A stretch of 64,000 nucleotides of DNA from Acinetobacter kanungonis (GTDB taxonomy: Bacteria; Pseudomonadota; Gammaproteobacteria; Pseudomonadales; Moraxellaceae): NCBI RefSeq assembly GCF_009939195.1, contig NZ_JAACKC010000001.1:427665-491664 (forward strand). Reading direction: 5' to 3'. Position numbers and translations under genes: made by a program. Shown piece by piece: positions 7,586 through 16,064 of this stretch (within the stretch, counting starts at the first letter, position 1; every line of letters begins with the position of its first letter). The notes under the pieces were generated by a model. That model saw only the letters and a list, made by a program, of their open reading frames with translations, made no database searches and was not told the origin of the DNA.

Positions 7586-8659
7586 ATGCGAAAAGAAATG
7601 CAAGAAAATTTTAACTATGAAGAATTTGAATCCTACATTAAAAATTTTGGAGAAAGAGGAAGTTTTCTAGCATGGTTTAAATATTGTGTTGTTGAACTCG
7701 CCCCCCAACAAAAAAATGATTACCTTGTTTCTTTGAATAATGGTCTCTTTATCACCATGCCATCCAAACAAGTAATAAAAGAAGATTTATTAAAAACAGT
7801 TAAAAACTCTATAGAACCACTTACATACTTAGAACTATTTAACTTATATATAAAAAATATGATTATCCCCGATGATCAACTTACTTTTATTGGTAAAACA
7901 GATATAAGGTTGATACACTGGCTATTGTTTGACCTAAAAATATTAAAAAATAATTTTATATCAACTCAAGTAAGTCTACCTATTAACAATATAGAAGATT
8001 ATTCAAATCTGATTGATTTCCTTCTTAAAAGAGCGTACCTATACCCCGAACTAAGCCCTAAAATGGGATTAAGTAATAACTCAATTACCCCCAATGTTTT
8101 AATTGAATGGAAAAGAAATGATCCAAGTATCATCTTCAGAAAAGATGATTTTTATAATCAGTTAATTACTGAATATGATTTACTAGAAGTCGATTTTAAT
8201 ACCAAACTTACAGAACTACATAAGTCTATGTATAACTTCAATATATTAAAAACACAGGATGAAGAAATAGAGTGGCTAATTGCTAATGATGAGGGACAAA
8301 TTTCTTGGGCAATAAATTATTTTAAAAAAATTAAAATGAATATTACCATCCTTGATAACTTTGAAAATATTAATCCATATGACCAACTAGTTTTAATGTT
8401 TGATAACATTTCAAGGTCCCCAACCTTAGATCGAACTACTTTTATTACAAAAATGAAGAAATCATGGGCTCAACAAAAGTTCCGTTCAGCTGGAAAAACA
8501 AAGAAAAATTATCATCTTCCACTTACTAATGACTGTAAGGAAAAACTGAGCAAACTTAGTGCTCTGTTTAATATGAGTGAAAATAAACTACTCGAGAAAT
8601 TAATCAATGATAAGTATCAAGCCGAAGCTGTTGATAAAAATGGTAAATTCAAATATTAA
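7586..8659 (+). CDS. AT-rich cargo gene: unknown protein with C-terminal ribbon-helix-helix-like segment
   Basis: I do not recognise this 357-aa protein. It is Asn/Lys/Ile-rich and its DNA is visibly more AT-rich than anything else in the window, a sign of separate acquisition. Residues 1 to about 290 are mainly helical with no membrane span. The last about 50 residues (HLPLTNDCKEKLSKLSALF, then MSENKLLEKLINDKY) have the strand-helix-helix rhythm of CopG/Arc-type ribbon-helix-helix DNA-binding domains. It is the only plus-strand gene in the element, set between rep and int, where satellites and islands often carry defence or fitness cargo. No ribosome site is visible, so the start could also be the ATG at codon 5. 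Function unknown. Confidence 0.78.
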   Translation: MRKEMQENFNYEEFESYIKNFGERGSFLAWFKYCVVELAPQQKNDYLVSLNNGLFITMPSKQVIKEDLLKTVKNSIEPLTYLELFNLYIKNMIIPDDQLTFIGKTDIRLIHWLLFDLKILKNNFISTQVSLPINNIEDYSNLIDFLLKRAYLYPELSPKMGLSNNSITPNVLIEWKRNDPSIIFRKDDFYNQLITEYDLLEVDFNTKLTELHKSMYNFNILKTQDEEIEWLIANDEGQISWAINYFKKIKMNITILDNFENINPYDQLVLMFDNISRSPTLDRTTFITKMKKSWAQQKFRSAGKTKKNYHLPLTNDCKEKLSKLSALFNMSENKLLEKLINDKYQAEAVDKNGKFKY

Positions 8660-8737
8660 TTTTATTTCATTTTTAGGGATATAAATATTGATACTGAAAA
8701 AAGAGTAAATAATTTTCACAGTTAAACAACTCCAGAG

Positions 8738-8777
8738 GTAATCTCCCCTTAAACATCGATGTTTAAGGGGAGATTAC
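8738..8777. repeat. 40-bp perfect palindrome
   Basis: The 20-base arm GTAATCTCCCCTTAAACATC is followed immediately by its exact reverse complement, with no spacer. It lies between the 3' ends of the convergent cargo and integrase genes. There is no adjoining T-run on either side, so it is not a typical intrinsic terminator. A cruciform, protein-binding or resolution site, or a bidirectional transcript-end hairpin, are possible. Confidence 0.85.
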
Positions 8778-8847
8778 ATTCAGCTAAATTTCTCTGAATT
8801 AAATCTTTATGGAGGCAGCGACGGCTCAATAAAGACTTTAGTTGAGT

Positions 8848-10071
8848 CTATGCATTCACTAATTGGTCCAAATAATCAGACCAAGCCTGCATCATCACAG
8901 TACGCTCCTCCAGATATTTTGTACGATTATACGCACGACCATGCATATCGCGCACTTGATGCGCTAACTGCTGTTCTATACGCTCGATCGGAAACTTTAA
9001 AATTTCATCCAACAAAGTTCTGGCTGTTGCTCTAAAACCATGCCCAGTCGTTTCACCGTTTTCAAAACCATATTGCTTCAATCGCTTATTAATAGTCGAA
9101 TCGCTAATTGTCTGACTACTATTCCGCATAGAAACAAAACAATACTCTGAGTACCCAGTTATTTGATAAAGCTCTTTAAACATCTCTAGGACTTGATTAG
9201 ACAATGGCACAATATGCTGCAAAGCAGTCTGATTCTTGGTTTTTTGAGGCGTATAACTCCACCGTCTATTTTCAAAGTCGATGTCTACCCACTTTGCTGC
9301 ACGCAACTCCCCAGGGCGCACAAATACATGAGGTAAAATTTTGACTGCATAATCAATAGCAATATCACCACGCCCTAGATTTTTATTGATATTTTTCAAT
9401 AGCTGCCCCAGCTGTTGCTCATCTGTGATAGCAGCCCTGTGCTTTGTTTTACCCACTTTCAAAATGCCACTAATTTGATCAGCAACATTAAACTGACATA
9501 AGCCTAAAGCAATCGCATATCGAAAGACTTGCGATGCCTTACTTCTCATTCGCTTTGCTGACTCTGTTTTACCCTGTCTCTCATACAGTCGGCATACTTC
9601 TAAAATTTGGGATGGTGTAATATCGCCGATCGGATATCCTCCTATTGCCGTATACAACTTATCCCAAACAAATTGATTCCTGCGTTGAGTACTTGGCTCG
9701 AGCTCTTCTGTCTTACGATATTCATCTGCTATGAATTTAAATGTATTTTTTTGAATTTGCTTTGATTCGTCTTCTCGTTGCTTCTGAATTGCAGGATCAA
9801 TATTTTGAGCAAGTAGCTCTCTAAACTCACTTCGTTTTGCACGAGCATTGGATAATGTACAACTCGGATAAATACCAATAGCAATAGTGGCTCTTTTCTT
9901 CGAAATTGGGCGAACATAATCAAAACGCCAATATGCCCCACCTTTCTTATCTAATAACAGATAAAGACCACCACCATCTGAAAGCTTCATATTTTTTTCA
10001 AATGATTTCTTTTGCATTGATATTGCAGATTTAATTTTTGAGTCGGTTAGACTGATCACTAATTTAGGCAT
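8848..10071 (-). CDS. P4-type tyrosine integrase
   Basis: I place the start at 10071 (407 aa; MPKLVISLTDSKIK), the usual N-terminus of the arm-binding DUF4102-like domain, rather than at 10164, which would add a strand through the repeat array upstream. After the arm domain (about 1-95) come a SAM-like core-binding domain and the catalytic domain. There RPGELRAAKW carries the first Arg, GHGFRATART gives the His-x-x-Arg pair, and HGRAYNRTKYLEER holds the nucleophilic Tyr. It would recombine the element with the tRNA-Arg 3' end, 165 bases away. The enzyme looks full length and active. Confidence 0.93.
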   Translation of the reverse strand: MPKLVISLTDSKIKSAISMQKKSFEKNMKLSDGGGLYLLLDKKGGAYWRFDYVRPISKKRATIAIGIYPSCTLSNARAKRSEFRELLAQNIDPAIQKQREDESKQIQKNTFKFIADEYRKTEELEPSTQRRNQFVWDKLYTAIGGYPIGDITPSQILEVCRLYERQGKTESAKRMRSKASQVFRYAIALGLCQFNVADQISGILKVGKTKHRAAITDEQQLGQLLKNINKNLGRGDIAIDYAVKILPHVFVRPGELRAAKWVDIDFENRRWSYTPQKTKNQTALQHIVPLSNQVLEMFKELYQITGYSEYCFVSMRNSSQTISDSTINKRLKQYGFENGETTGHGFRATARTLLDEILKFPIERIEQQLAHQVRDMHGRAYNRTKYLEERTVMMQAWSDYLDQLVNA

Positions 10072-10076
10072 CTTTT

Positions 10077-10137
10077 TACGGTATATTTTTTGCAAAAACG
10101 GGATATACCGTAAAAAATACCGTAAAACGTTACGGTA
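10077..10137. promoter_or_regulatory. Four TACCGTA heptamers upstream of the integrase
   Basis: TACCGTA occurs at 10106-10112 and 10118-10124, and its complement TACGGTA at 10077-10083 and 10131-10137: two copies in each orientation within 61 bases, between tRNA and integrase start. Likely binding sites for the integrase arm domain, AlpA or an autoregulator. Confidence 0.65.
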
Positions 10138-10235
10138 TCCTAAAACGCCATCGGACAGCGACAAACAACCCAGTCAAGTAAGTTGCTTATTTTTAATGGT
10201 TTTAAGATTTCATCGGATGGGGTAAAACAGGAAAT

Positions 10236-10312
10236 TGGTGCGCTCAGCGGGAATCGAACCCACGACCCCAAGCTTCGGAAACTTGTACTCTATCCAACTG
10301 AGCTATGAGCGC
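10236..10312 (-). tRNA. tRNA-Arg (anticodon CCG)
   Basis: On the minus strand a full cloverleaf can be drawn. The 7-bp acceptor stem GCGCTCA/TGAGCGC is followed by discriminator A and an encoded CCA (10236-10238). The D arm starts with GCTC, the anticodon stem is CAAGT/GCTTG with loop TTCCGAA (anticodon CCG, reading CGG), and the T loop is TTCGATT. The mobile element begins directly at its 3' end, so this gene is the integration target and its 3' part is the likely attachment core. Confidence 0.95.
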
Positions 10313-10321
10313 GCGTGGCAC

Positions 10322-10349
10322 ATCATAGCAAAAAAATAATAAAGTGAAA
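10322..10349 (-). promoter_or_regulatory. Promoter of tRNA-Arg
   Basis: On the minus strand TATGAT (10322-10327) is preceded by TG one base upstream (extended -10). TTTCAC lies 16 bases further up (10344-10349). Transcription would begin just ahead of the tRNA 5' end. Confidence 0.55.
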
Positions 10350-10491
10350 GCAACTCTTTAGAAATCATTCATTTTTATGCTTAGAGTTTAATCAATGTTC
10401 CGAACTTGCAACGCAGTATTCCCTGTAATTTACTTGGTTTATTGTTCAAGATCGCTCACAATAGCCTCACTCTTTATGCTGTGAGAACTTC

Positions 10492-11427
10492 ATGACCGAT
10501 GCATTACTGATCAGAGATTTGTCCAAAACTTATCGTAATGGCTTTCAAGCCCTTAAGGGAATTAATTTAACCGTACATGAAGGCGAGTTTTATGCCCTTC
10601 TTGGACCCAACGGTGCAGGCAAATCGACGACCATCGGGATTATCAGTTCTTTAACCAAAAAGACCTCAGGGACAGTCGAAATTTTTGGTCATAATCTTGA
10701 TACTCATCCATCATTGGCTAAACAATGTCTAGGCGTTGTACCGCAAGAATTTAACTTCGGTCAATTTGAAAAAACCTTCGACATATTAGTGACCCAAGCA
10801 GGTTATTACGGCATTCCCCGTAAAATTGCAGAACAACGTGCCGAACATTATTTAGAAAAATTAGGGCTGTGGGAAAAACGTAATACTCAAGGTCGTATGC
10901 TTTCAGGTGGGATGAAGCGTCGTTTAATGATTGCCCGTGCCATGATGCATGAACCAAAGCTTCTGATTTTGGATGAACCTACCGCTGGTGTCGACATTGA
11001 GCTGCGTCGTTCAATGTGGGATTTCCTGACTGAAATGAATGAAAATGGTACTTCAATCATTTTGACGACCCATTATTTAGAAGAAGCGGAAATGTTGTGT
11101 CGCCGCATTGCGATTATTGACCGCGGTGTCATTAAAGAAGACACCACCATGAAAGCCTTCCTTAATCAATTACATGAAGAATCTTTCATTTTCGATTTAG
11201 TTGAACCGATTCAACCACTACAACTCGAGATTATTGGGGTTCGATTTAATTTAATTGATCCCGTGACTTTAGAAGTTACCATGGATAAAGCCCATACTTT
11301 AAACGAGTTATTCCAATTACTCGAAGCACAAGGCATTCAAGTTCGCAGTATGCGCAATAAATCCAATCGACTTGAAGAACTATTTGTCAAACTTGTGGAG
11401 AAAAATTTGGAAGGAGCTACACCATGA
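10492..11427 (+). CDS. yadG: ABC-2 type exporter, ATP-binding protein (YadG-like)
   Basis: The 311-aa protein has all ABC ATPase landmarks: Walker A GPNGAGKST (about residues 38-46), signature LSGGMKRR (137-144), Walker B LLILDEP (157-163) and the switch His in TTHYLEEAE. The last about 90 residues form the accessory domain typical of ABC-2 exporters. Length and style match E. coli YadG. It overlaps the permease gene by 4 bases (ATGA), and the permease in turn overlaps queF, so the three form one operon. The exported substrate is unknown. Confidence 0.93.
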   Translation: MTDALLIRDLSKTYRNGFQALKGINLTVHEGEFYALLGPNGAGKSTTIGIISSLTKKTSGTVEIFGHNLDTHPSLAKQCLGVVPQEFNFGQFEKTFDILVTQAGYYGIPRKIAEQRAEHYLEKLGLWEKRNTQGRMLSGGMKRRLMIARAMMHEPKLLILDEPTAGVDIELRRSMWDFLTEMNENGTSIILTTHYLEEAEMLCRRIAIIDRGVIKEDTTMKAFLNQLHEESFIFDLVEPIQPLQLEIIGVRFNLIDPVTLEVTMDKAHTLNELFQLLEAQGIQVRSMRNKSNRLEELFVKLVEKNLEGATP

Positions 11428-12197
11428 ATATGACTCAAATGCGTGTTGCTCTTTACACTTTAGTTCATAAAGAAGTGCGCCGCTTTATGCGCATCTGGCC
11501 ACAAACCCTGTTACCACCCGCCATTACCATGAGTCTGTATTTCGTGATTTTTGGTAATTTGGTCGGTTCACGGATTGGCTCAATGGGTGGCTTTAGCTAT
11601 ATGCAATTCATTGTGCCTGGCTTAATCATGATGGCGGTGATTACCAACAGTTATGCCAATGTTTCTTCGAGTTTCTTTAGTGCTAAATTCCAAAAAAGCA
11701 TTGAAGAGCTGATCATGAGTCCAGTCCCTTTGCATTTGGTACTCTGGGGCTATGTCTTGGGTGGTTTATGTCGCGGCGTTTTGGTTGGTATTATTGTAAC
11801 CGCCATGAGTCTGTTTTTTACTGACTTATATATTACCAACTGGTTTGTGACTATATATACAGTCATTGTGACTTCTTTATTGTTCTCACTCGGTGGCTTT
11901 ATTAATGCCGTTTATGCCAAGTCATTTGACGATATTTCTATTATCCCAACCTTCGTCCTGACTCCACTAACCTATTTAGGCGGTGTGTTTTATGCCATCA
12001 GTGCCCTCAGCCCATTTTGGCAAAACCTGTCTTTAATTAACCCAATTGTGTATATGGTGAATGCCTTCCGTTTCGGAATTTTGGGTCATAGTGATGTGAA
12101 TGTTTCGATTTCGCTCACCGTGATTACTTTATGTTGTGCTGTCCTTTACGGTATAGCGTATTATTTACTTTCTCGTGGCTCAGGAATGCGTGAATAA
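11424..12197 (+). CDS. yadH: ABC-2 type exporter, permease (YadH-like)
   Basis: A 257-aa inner-membrane protein with about six hydrophobic segments. It carries the ABC-2 family features EELIMSPVPLHLVLWGYVLGG and TPLTYLGGVFY (the conserved segment before the last helices). It matches E. coli YadH in size. The start codon overlaps the end of the ATPase gene and the stop overlaps the queF start by one base, so the two subunits are surely made together. Substrate unknown; the coupling to queF may be organisational rather than functional. Confidence 0.93.
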   Translation: MNMTQMRVALYTLVHKEVRRFMRIWPQTLLPPAITMSLYFVIFGNLVGSRIGSMGGFSYMQFIVPGLIMMAVITNSYANVSSSFFSAKFQKSIEELIMSPVPLHLVLWGYVLGGLCRGVLVGIIVTAMSLFFTDLYITNWFVTIYTVIVTSLLFSLGGFINAVYAKSFDDISIIPTFVLTPLTYLGGVFYAISALSPFWQNLSLINPIVYMVNAFRFGILGHSDVNVSISLTVITLCCAVLYGIAYYLLSRGSGMRE

Positions 12198-13012
12198 TGA
12201 GTGTAGAACATTCTTTACTTGGTAAAGACACCCAGTATCCATCAACATATCAACCAGACATCCTTTTCCCTATTGAGCGTGCGCAAGCGCGTTCAAGCTA
12301 TGCCCATATCGAAGGCATTCAGCAAGGTCAAGACTGGTGGCATGTGTTTGAAATTTCTTGGCTCAATGCGCAAGGTATTCCACAAGTTGCGATTGGTCGT
12401 TTAACGCTACCCGCAACATCACCCAATTTGATTGAGTCCAAATCACTTAAGCTTTACTTTAATAGTCTGAACTTTACTCAGTTTGAATCCGAAGCTGCAT
12501 TTATTGCAACCGTAGAAAAAGATTTGTCGGCTGCCGCAGGTGCAACGGTCACGATTCAACTATTCCAAGTCGATGCACTGGAGATTCATCAGCCTGAAGG
12601 CATCTGTATTGATGACTTCGTTCCTGAACGTCTGGAAAATCATCCTGACGCTTCGCTACTTGGCTTTGACAGTGAAAATAGCGAACAAGTTGAGATTCAA
12701 CTTTATTCACATCTGCTCCGCAGTAATTGTCCAGTCACGGGGCAACCTGACTGGGGTACGGTATTTATCCGCTATCAGGGTAAAAAGCCTTGTTATCGTT
12801 CACTTTTAGCCTATATTATCTCCTACCGTCAGCATAATGGCTTTCATGAGCAATGTGTGGAACAGATGTATGCCGATATCTGGCAAAATCTGCAACCTGA
12901 AAAGCTGATGGTTTATGCAGCGTATACCCGTCGAGGGGGTTTAGATATCAACCCTTGCCGCGTATCGGATTTAACATGGATGCCTCGCCCCATTCGTTTG
13001 GCGCGACAATAA
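12197..13012 (+). CDS. queF: NADPH-dependent 7-cyano-7-deazaguanine reductase (type II QueF)
   Basis: QueF reduces preQ0 to preQ1, the four-electron step before queuosine is installed in tRNAs with GUN anticodons. The 271-aa length is that of the unimodular-fold type II enzyme. The NADPH-binding QueF motif ESKSLKLYFNSLN is in the N-terminal half. SNCPVTGQPDWG carries the catalytic Cys178 that forms the thioimide adduct, with its partner Asp at residue 185. The end RRGGLDINPCRVS is also conserved. It is the last gene of the operon with the ABC exporter. Confidence 0.96.
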   Translation: MSVEHSLLGKDTQYPSTYQPDILFPIERAQARSSYAHIEGIQQGQDWWHVFEISWLNAQGIPQVAIGRLTLPATSPNLIESKSLKLYFNSLNFTQFESEAAFIATVEKDLSAAAGATVTIQLFQVDALEIHQPEGICIDDFVPERLENHPDASLLGFDSENSEQVEIQLYSHLLRSNCPVTGQPDWGTVFIRYQGKKPCYRSLLAYIISYRQHNGFHEQCVEQMYADIWQNLQPEKLMVYAAYTRRGGLDINPCRVSDLTWMPRPIRLARQ

Positions 13013-13040
13013 AATGAATAATATTGAGGTTAAATAGCAA

Positions 13041-13691
13041 ATGCCTTTTTTTGGTTTTGTTCCTTCTGAAACACTATTAAATAGTATTCAAACTGGTCAG
13101 CAAAAGAAAAATTCGAGTGAAGCACTCTACCCTTTACGTGACCAAACTGCGTTATTGATCAATGATGAAATTATTGATGCCATTTTAACGGAATTGGTGC
13201 GTCGTTTCCCGCCTAGCGATAAACGTGACACCGCCGAAAAATTGGCAGGATATGTCAAATCAACCGTTGCCGTGTTGTTAAAACAACTTTTGAGTAAAGC
13301 CTCAAATGATGTGGTCAAACAATCGATCGAGTTTTCTGAAAAAAGCTTGTTTAAAGATGCACAAGGTCAATATCGCGTGGGTGAACGTTTAGATGCAAGC
13401 TTAGTCACCAATTTAAAAACCGCGTTTGCCGACATTCGTGCAGGTGGCGACACCAATAAAGCAGTTTTGGTCGAATTGTACAAACAGTTCGCAGAAGCGA
13501 CTGTACGCCATTTTATGAATGATTTTAACAAAACCCTCGATTTGGGCATGATTAAGCGTAAAGCAGCGGATATCGGCTCTGCGGCGGTCATTAAAGCGGT
13601 GCATATTGCGATTGATAAAATCTTCCCGCATTTGACCAAAGAAGAACTCACCATTTTAGCAGAGTATCACGATACGCTGTTCCATCATTGA
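13041..13691 (+). CDS. Conserved hypothetical protein
   Basis: A 216-aa, largely helical protein with no signal peptide or membrane segment. Charged helices around 35-110 and 130-215 suggest an all-alpha cytoplasmic fold. It begins with an unusual hydrophobic opening (MPFFGFVPSETLL). It lies 28 bases after queF and is followed by a strong terminator, so it may be co-transcribed with queF. I do not recognise a domain and give no function. Confidence 0.8.
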   Translation: MPFFGFVPSETLLNSIQTGQQKKNSSEALYPLRDQTALLINDEIIDAILTELVRRFPPSDKRDTAEKLAGYVKSTVAVLLKQLLSKASNDVVKQSIEFSEKSLFKDAQGQYRVGERLDASLVTNLKTAFADIRAGGDTNKAVLVELYKQFAEATVRHFMNDFNKTLDLGMIKRKAADIGSAAVIKAVHIAIDKIFPHLTKEELTILAEYHDTLFHH

Positions 13692-13710
13692 TAGAAAATT
13701 GAACTATCGG

Positions 13711-13737
13711 AAACCTAGCTTTTGCTAGGTTTTTTTA
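13711..13737 (+). terminator. Intrinsic terminator after the 216-aa gene
   Basis: AAACCTAGC and GCTAGGTTT pair around TTTT, with the T-run continuing. It ends the ABC exporter-queF transcript. Confidence 0.88.
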
Positions 13738-13827
13738 TTGCTAAATATTGATATACAGCATCTATACACAGGTATAAGGTAGCAGGCGCAAAATACTGCC
13801 TAAGACTTTATTCTACCAATATCTTCC

Positions 13828-14970
13828 ATGACTACTCCTCCACAGTCCAAATTCTTACGCCAAGCCCCTCGTGACGGTTTGAGTACAGCTTCATTGCCAT
13901 CAAAGTGGCACAAATTACATCTCGACCCTTGGTTATGCCTCTATTTACTGTTAACTGCAATATTAGGTTTAACCGTGCTGTATAGTGCATCAGAGCAAGA
14001 CTGGAGTTTGGTCTCCAAACAAGCCATGAGTTTTACCATAGGTTTTTTTACCATGCTAGGTTTGGCTCAAGTTCCACCAAAGGTATATCAATCTTTTGCA
14101 CCTTATCTATATATAGTGGCACTGTTCTCCCTGATTGGGGTCAAACTGTTTGGGGAGGTGCGTTTAGGTGCGCAGCGCTGGATTGATATTCCAGGACTCG
14201 GCAGTGTGCAACCCAGTGAATTTATGAAAATTGCCATGCCATTAATGATTGCGTGGTTTTTAGCAAGACGTCCCCTGCCCCCAAAAATCAGCCAGATTGG
14301 CATATGTCTGATCTTTATTGGCATCCCCTTTATTTTAATTGCGGAACAGCCCGATCTGGGTACGTCATTACTGGTGTTCTCAAGCGGGATTTTTGTTTTA
14401 TTCCTAAGTGGCTTGTCTTGGCGTTTAATTGCAGCTGCAATCGGACTTGCGGCACTCATCATTCCAATAGCTTGGCAATTTTTACTGCATGATTATCAAC
14501 GGCAACGCGTTTTTACCCTAATCCATCCCGAAGCCGATGCGCTGGGGACAGGCTGGAATATTATTCAATCCGAAACCGCGATTGGTTCTGGCGGTATTTC
14601 AGGCAAAGGTTATCTTTTAGGAACCCAATCTCACCTACATTTTTTACCAGAAGGTCATACCGATTTTATTATTGCAGCATTTTCTGAGGAATTTGGGCTA
14701 ATTGGCATTATCATATTGATTGTATTGTACTTTGCGATCATTAGCCGAACGTTTCAAATTGGATTAAACAGTTTTCATAACTTTGGCCGTTTAGTGGCAA
14801 GCAGTTTTGCTTTGTCATTTTTTGTATATGTCTTTGTCAATGCAGGCATGGTCAGTGGTATTTTACCCGTAGTGGGTGTGCCTTTACCTTTTATGAGTTA
14901 TGGCGGTACTGCAATTATTACTTTAATGGCCACTTTTGGCGTTGTGATGTCAATTCATACACATCGATAA
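13828..14970 (+). CDS. mrdB: Rod shape-determining protein RodA (SEDS glycosyltransferase)
   Basis: RodA polymerises peptidoglycan glycan strands during cell elongation with its partner PBP2. The 380-aa protein has about ten membrane helices and the SEDS landmarks RWIDIPGLGSVQPSEFMKIA (catalytic loop region), AEQPDLGTS, SHLHFLPEGHTDFIIAAFSEEFG and VGVPLPFMSYGGTA. It is followed 20 bases later by the lytic transglycosylase gene mltB, so synthesis and remodelling of the wall are encoded together. PBP2 (mrdA) is not in this window. Confidence 0.96.
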   Translation: MTTPPQSKFLRQAPRDGLSTASLPSKWHKLHLDPWLCLYLLLTAILGLTVLYSASEQDWSLVSKQAMSFTIGFFTMLGLAQVPPKVYQSFAPYLYIVALFSLIGVKLFGEVRLGAQRWIDIPGLGSVQPSEFMKIAMPLMIAWFLARRPLPPKISQIGICLIFIGIPFILIAEQPDLGTSLLVFSSGIFVLFLSGLSWRLIAAAIGLAALIIPIAWQFLLHDYQRQRVFTLIHPEADALGTGWNIIQSETAIGSGGISGKGYLLGTQSHLHFLPEGHTDFIIAAFSEEFGLIGIIILIVLYFAIISRTFQIGLNSFHNFGRLVASSFALSFFVYVFVNAGMVSGILPVVGVPLPFMSYGGTAIITLMATFGVVMSIHTHR

Positions 14971-14990
14971 TTTTTTAGGATTTAACCTAT

Positions 14991-15992
14991 ATGACACATT
15001 TGTCTATTAATAAAAAACTGAAGCGTTTATTTTTACTTATTGGTACATTTTCAGCTACCAGTTTTTGCCAAGCCAATGATTTTGCAAATGATCCTCAATA
15101 TTCTAGTTTTAAAGAAAAAACCATGCGGAGCTATGGTCTCACAGCCGAACAAGTTGACTGGGCAATGAATGGTTCACGTAATCTTCCAAATATTATCAAT
15201 ATTATGAACCGACCTGGTGAAAGTAAACCATGGTATGACTATAAAACCAATTTCATGGCTGAAAGTACCATTCAGCGTGGCGTGCGCTTTAAAAGCCAAT
15301 ATGCAGACACCTTAAATCGTGCAGAGCAACAATTTGGTGTTCCACAATCGGTAATTCTGGGCATTTTAGGCGTAGAAACAGGTTTTGGTGCCAATAAAGG
15401 CAATTTCATTACCCGAGATGCTTTGGCAACGCTCGCATTTGGCTATGAACGCCGCGCAGCCTATTTCCAAGATGAACTGTCTGCTCTGATTGCTTGGACC
15501 TATAAAGATGGCATTCCAGCCAATTCTGTCGTCGGTTCTTATGCAGGTGCAATTGGTTATCCCCAATTCATGCCTAGCAACATTCCTAAATATGGTGTGG
15601 ACTATGATGGCAATGGACATATTGACTTGAGAAATTCAGCTGTAGATGCCATTGGATCAATTGCAAATTATCTATCGCAACATGGCTGGCAACGTAATCA
15701 ACCGATTGGTTTTGCTGCGCGTTACACAGGTTCAACTCCTGAAACCGTGATTGCTAAAAATTTAGAGCAACCAACACCGTATGGTGTGCTGAAACCACGC
15801 GGTATTTCACCGATTAATCCTGTGGTGCATATTGATGATTTAGATCTAGTTAATGTCATCCAACTTGAAGAAAATTATGGTCCAAGTTACTACATTACCT
15901 ACCCAAATTTCCAAGTAATTACGACCTACAACAAGAGCCGAATGTATGCCACCGCCGTGTGGCAATTGGGCACTGAAATTGCCAGTCGTTAA
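14991..15992 (+). CDS. mltB: Lytic murein transglycosylase B
   Basis: MltB cleaves the glycan between MurNAc and GlcNAc with formation of the 1,6-anhydro product. The 333-aa precursor has a signal peptide (residues 1 to about 28). The catalytic Glu sits in GILGVETGFG, followed by YAGAIGYPQFMPSN and the EF-hand-like DYDGNGHIDL loop, in the order found in SLT_2 enzymes. A cysteine near the signal end (TSFCQAN) does not match a good lipobox, so membrane anchoring is uncertain. An AGGA site precedes the start; the gene is paired with rodA. Confidence 0.94.
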   Translation: MTHLSINKKLKRLFLLIGTFSATSFCQANDFANDPQYSSFKEKTMRSYGLTAEQVDWAMNGSRNLPNIINIMNRPGESKPWYDYKTNFMAESTIQRGVRFKSQYADTLNRAEQQFGVPQSVILGILGVETGFGANKGNFITRDALATLAFGYERRAAYFQDELSALIAWTYKDGIPANSVVGSYAGAIGYPQFMPSNIPKYGVDYDGNGHIDLRNSAVDAIGSIANYLSQHGWQRNQPIGFAARYTGSTPETVIAKNLEQPTPYGVLKPRGISPINPVVHIDDLDLVNVIQLEENYGPSYYITYPNFQVITTYNKSRMYATAVWQLGTEIASR

Positions 15993-16032
15993 TCGATAAT
16001 TTAAACAAAATTATAAAAGTCAATCTTTTTTT

Positions 16033-16064
16033 AAAGCTTAAAGTACGTATTTTAAGCTTTTTTT
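16033..16064 (+). terminator. Intrinsic terminator after mltB
   Basis: AAAGCTTAAA and TTTAAGCTTT form a 10-bp stem followed by seven T in total. Confidence 0.8.

Larger units (their letters stand above)
1..10239. mobile_element. Integrated genetic element at tRNA-Arg (partial, left end outside window)
   Basis: The block is bounded on the right by the 3' end of a tRNA-Arg gene, directly followed by a P4-type integrase. It contains an AlpA-type regulator, a YqaJ exonuclease, a DUF932 protein, a His-x-His replication-like protein and several unknowns. All backbone genes lie on the minus strand; one AT-rich cargo gene lies on plus. No structural phage genes or conjugation genes are visible here. 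The second attachment copy is not inside the window, so the left boundary lies before position 1. The class (phage satellite, plasmid-like integrative element or degraded prophage) is inference; integration at the tRNA follows from known habits of this integrase family. Confidence 0.8.
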
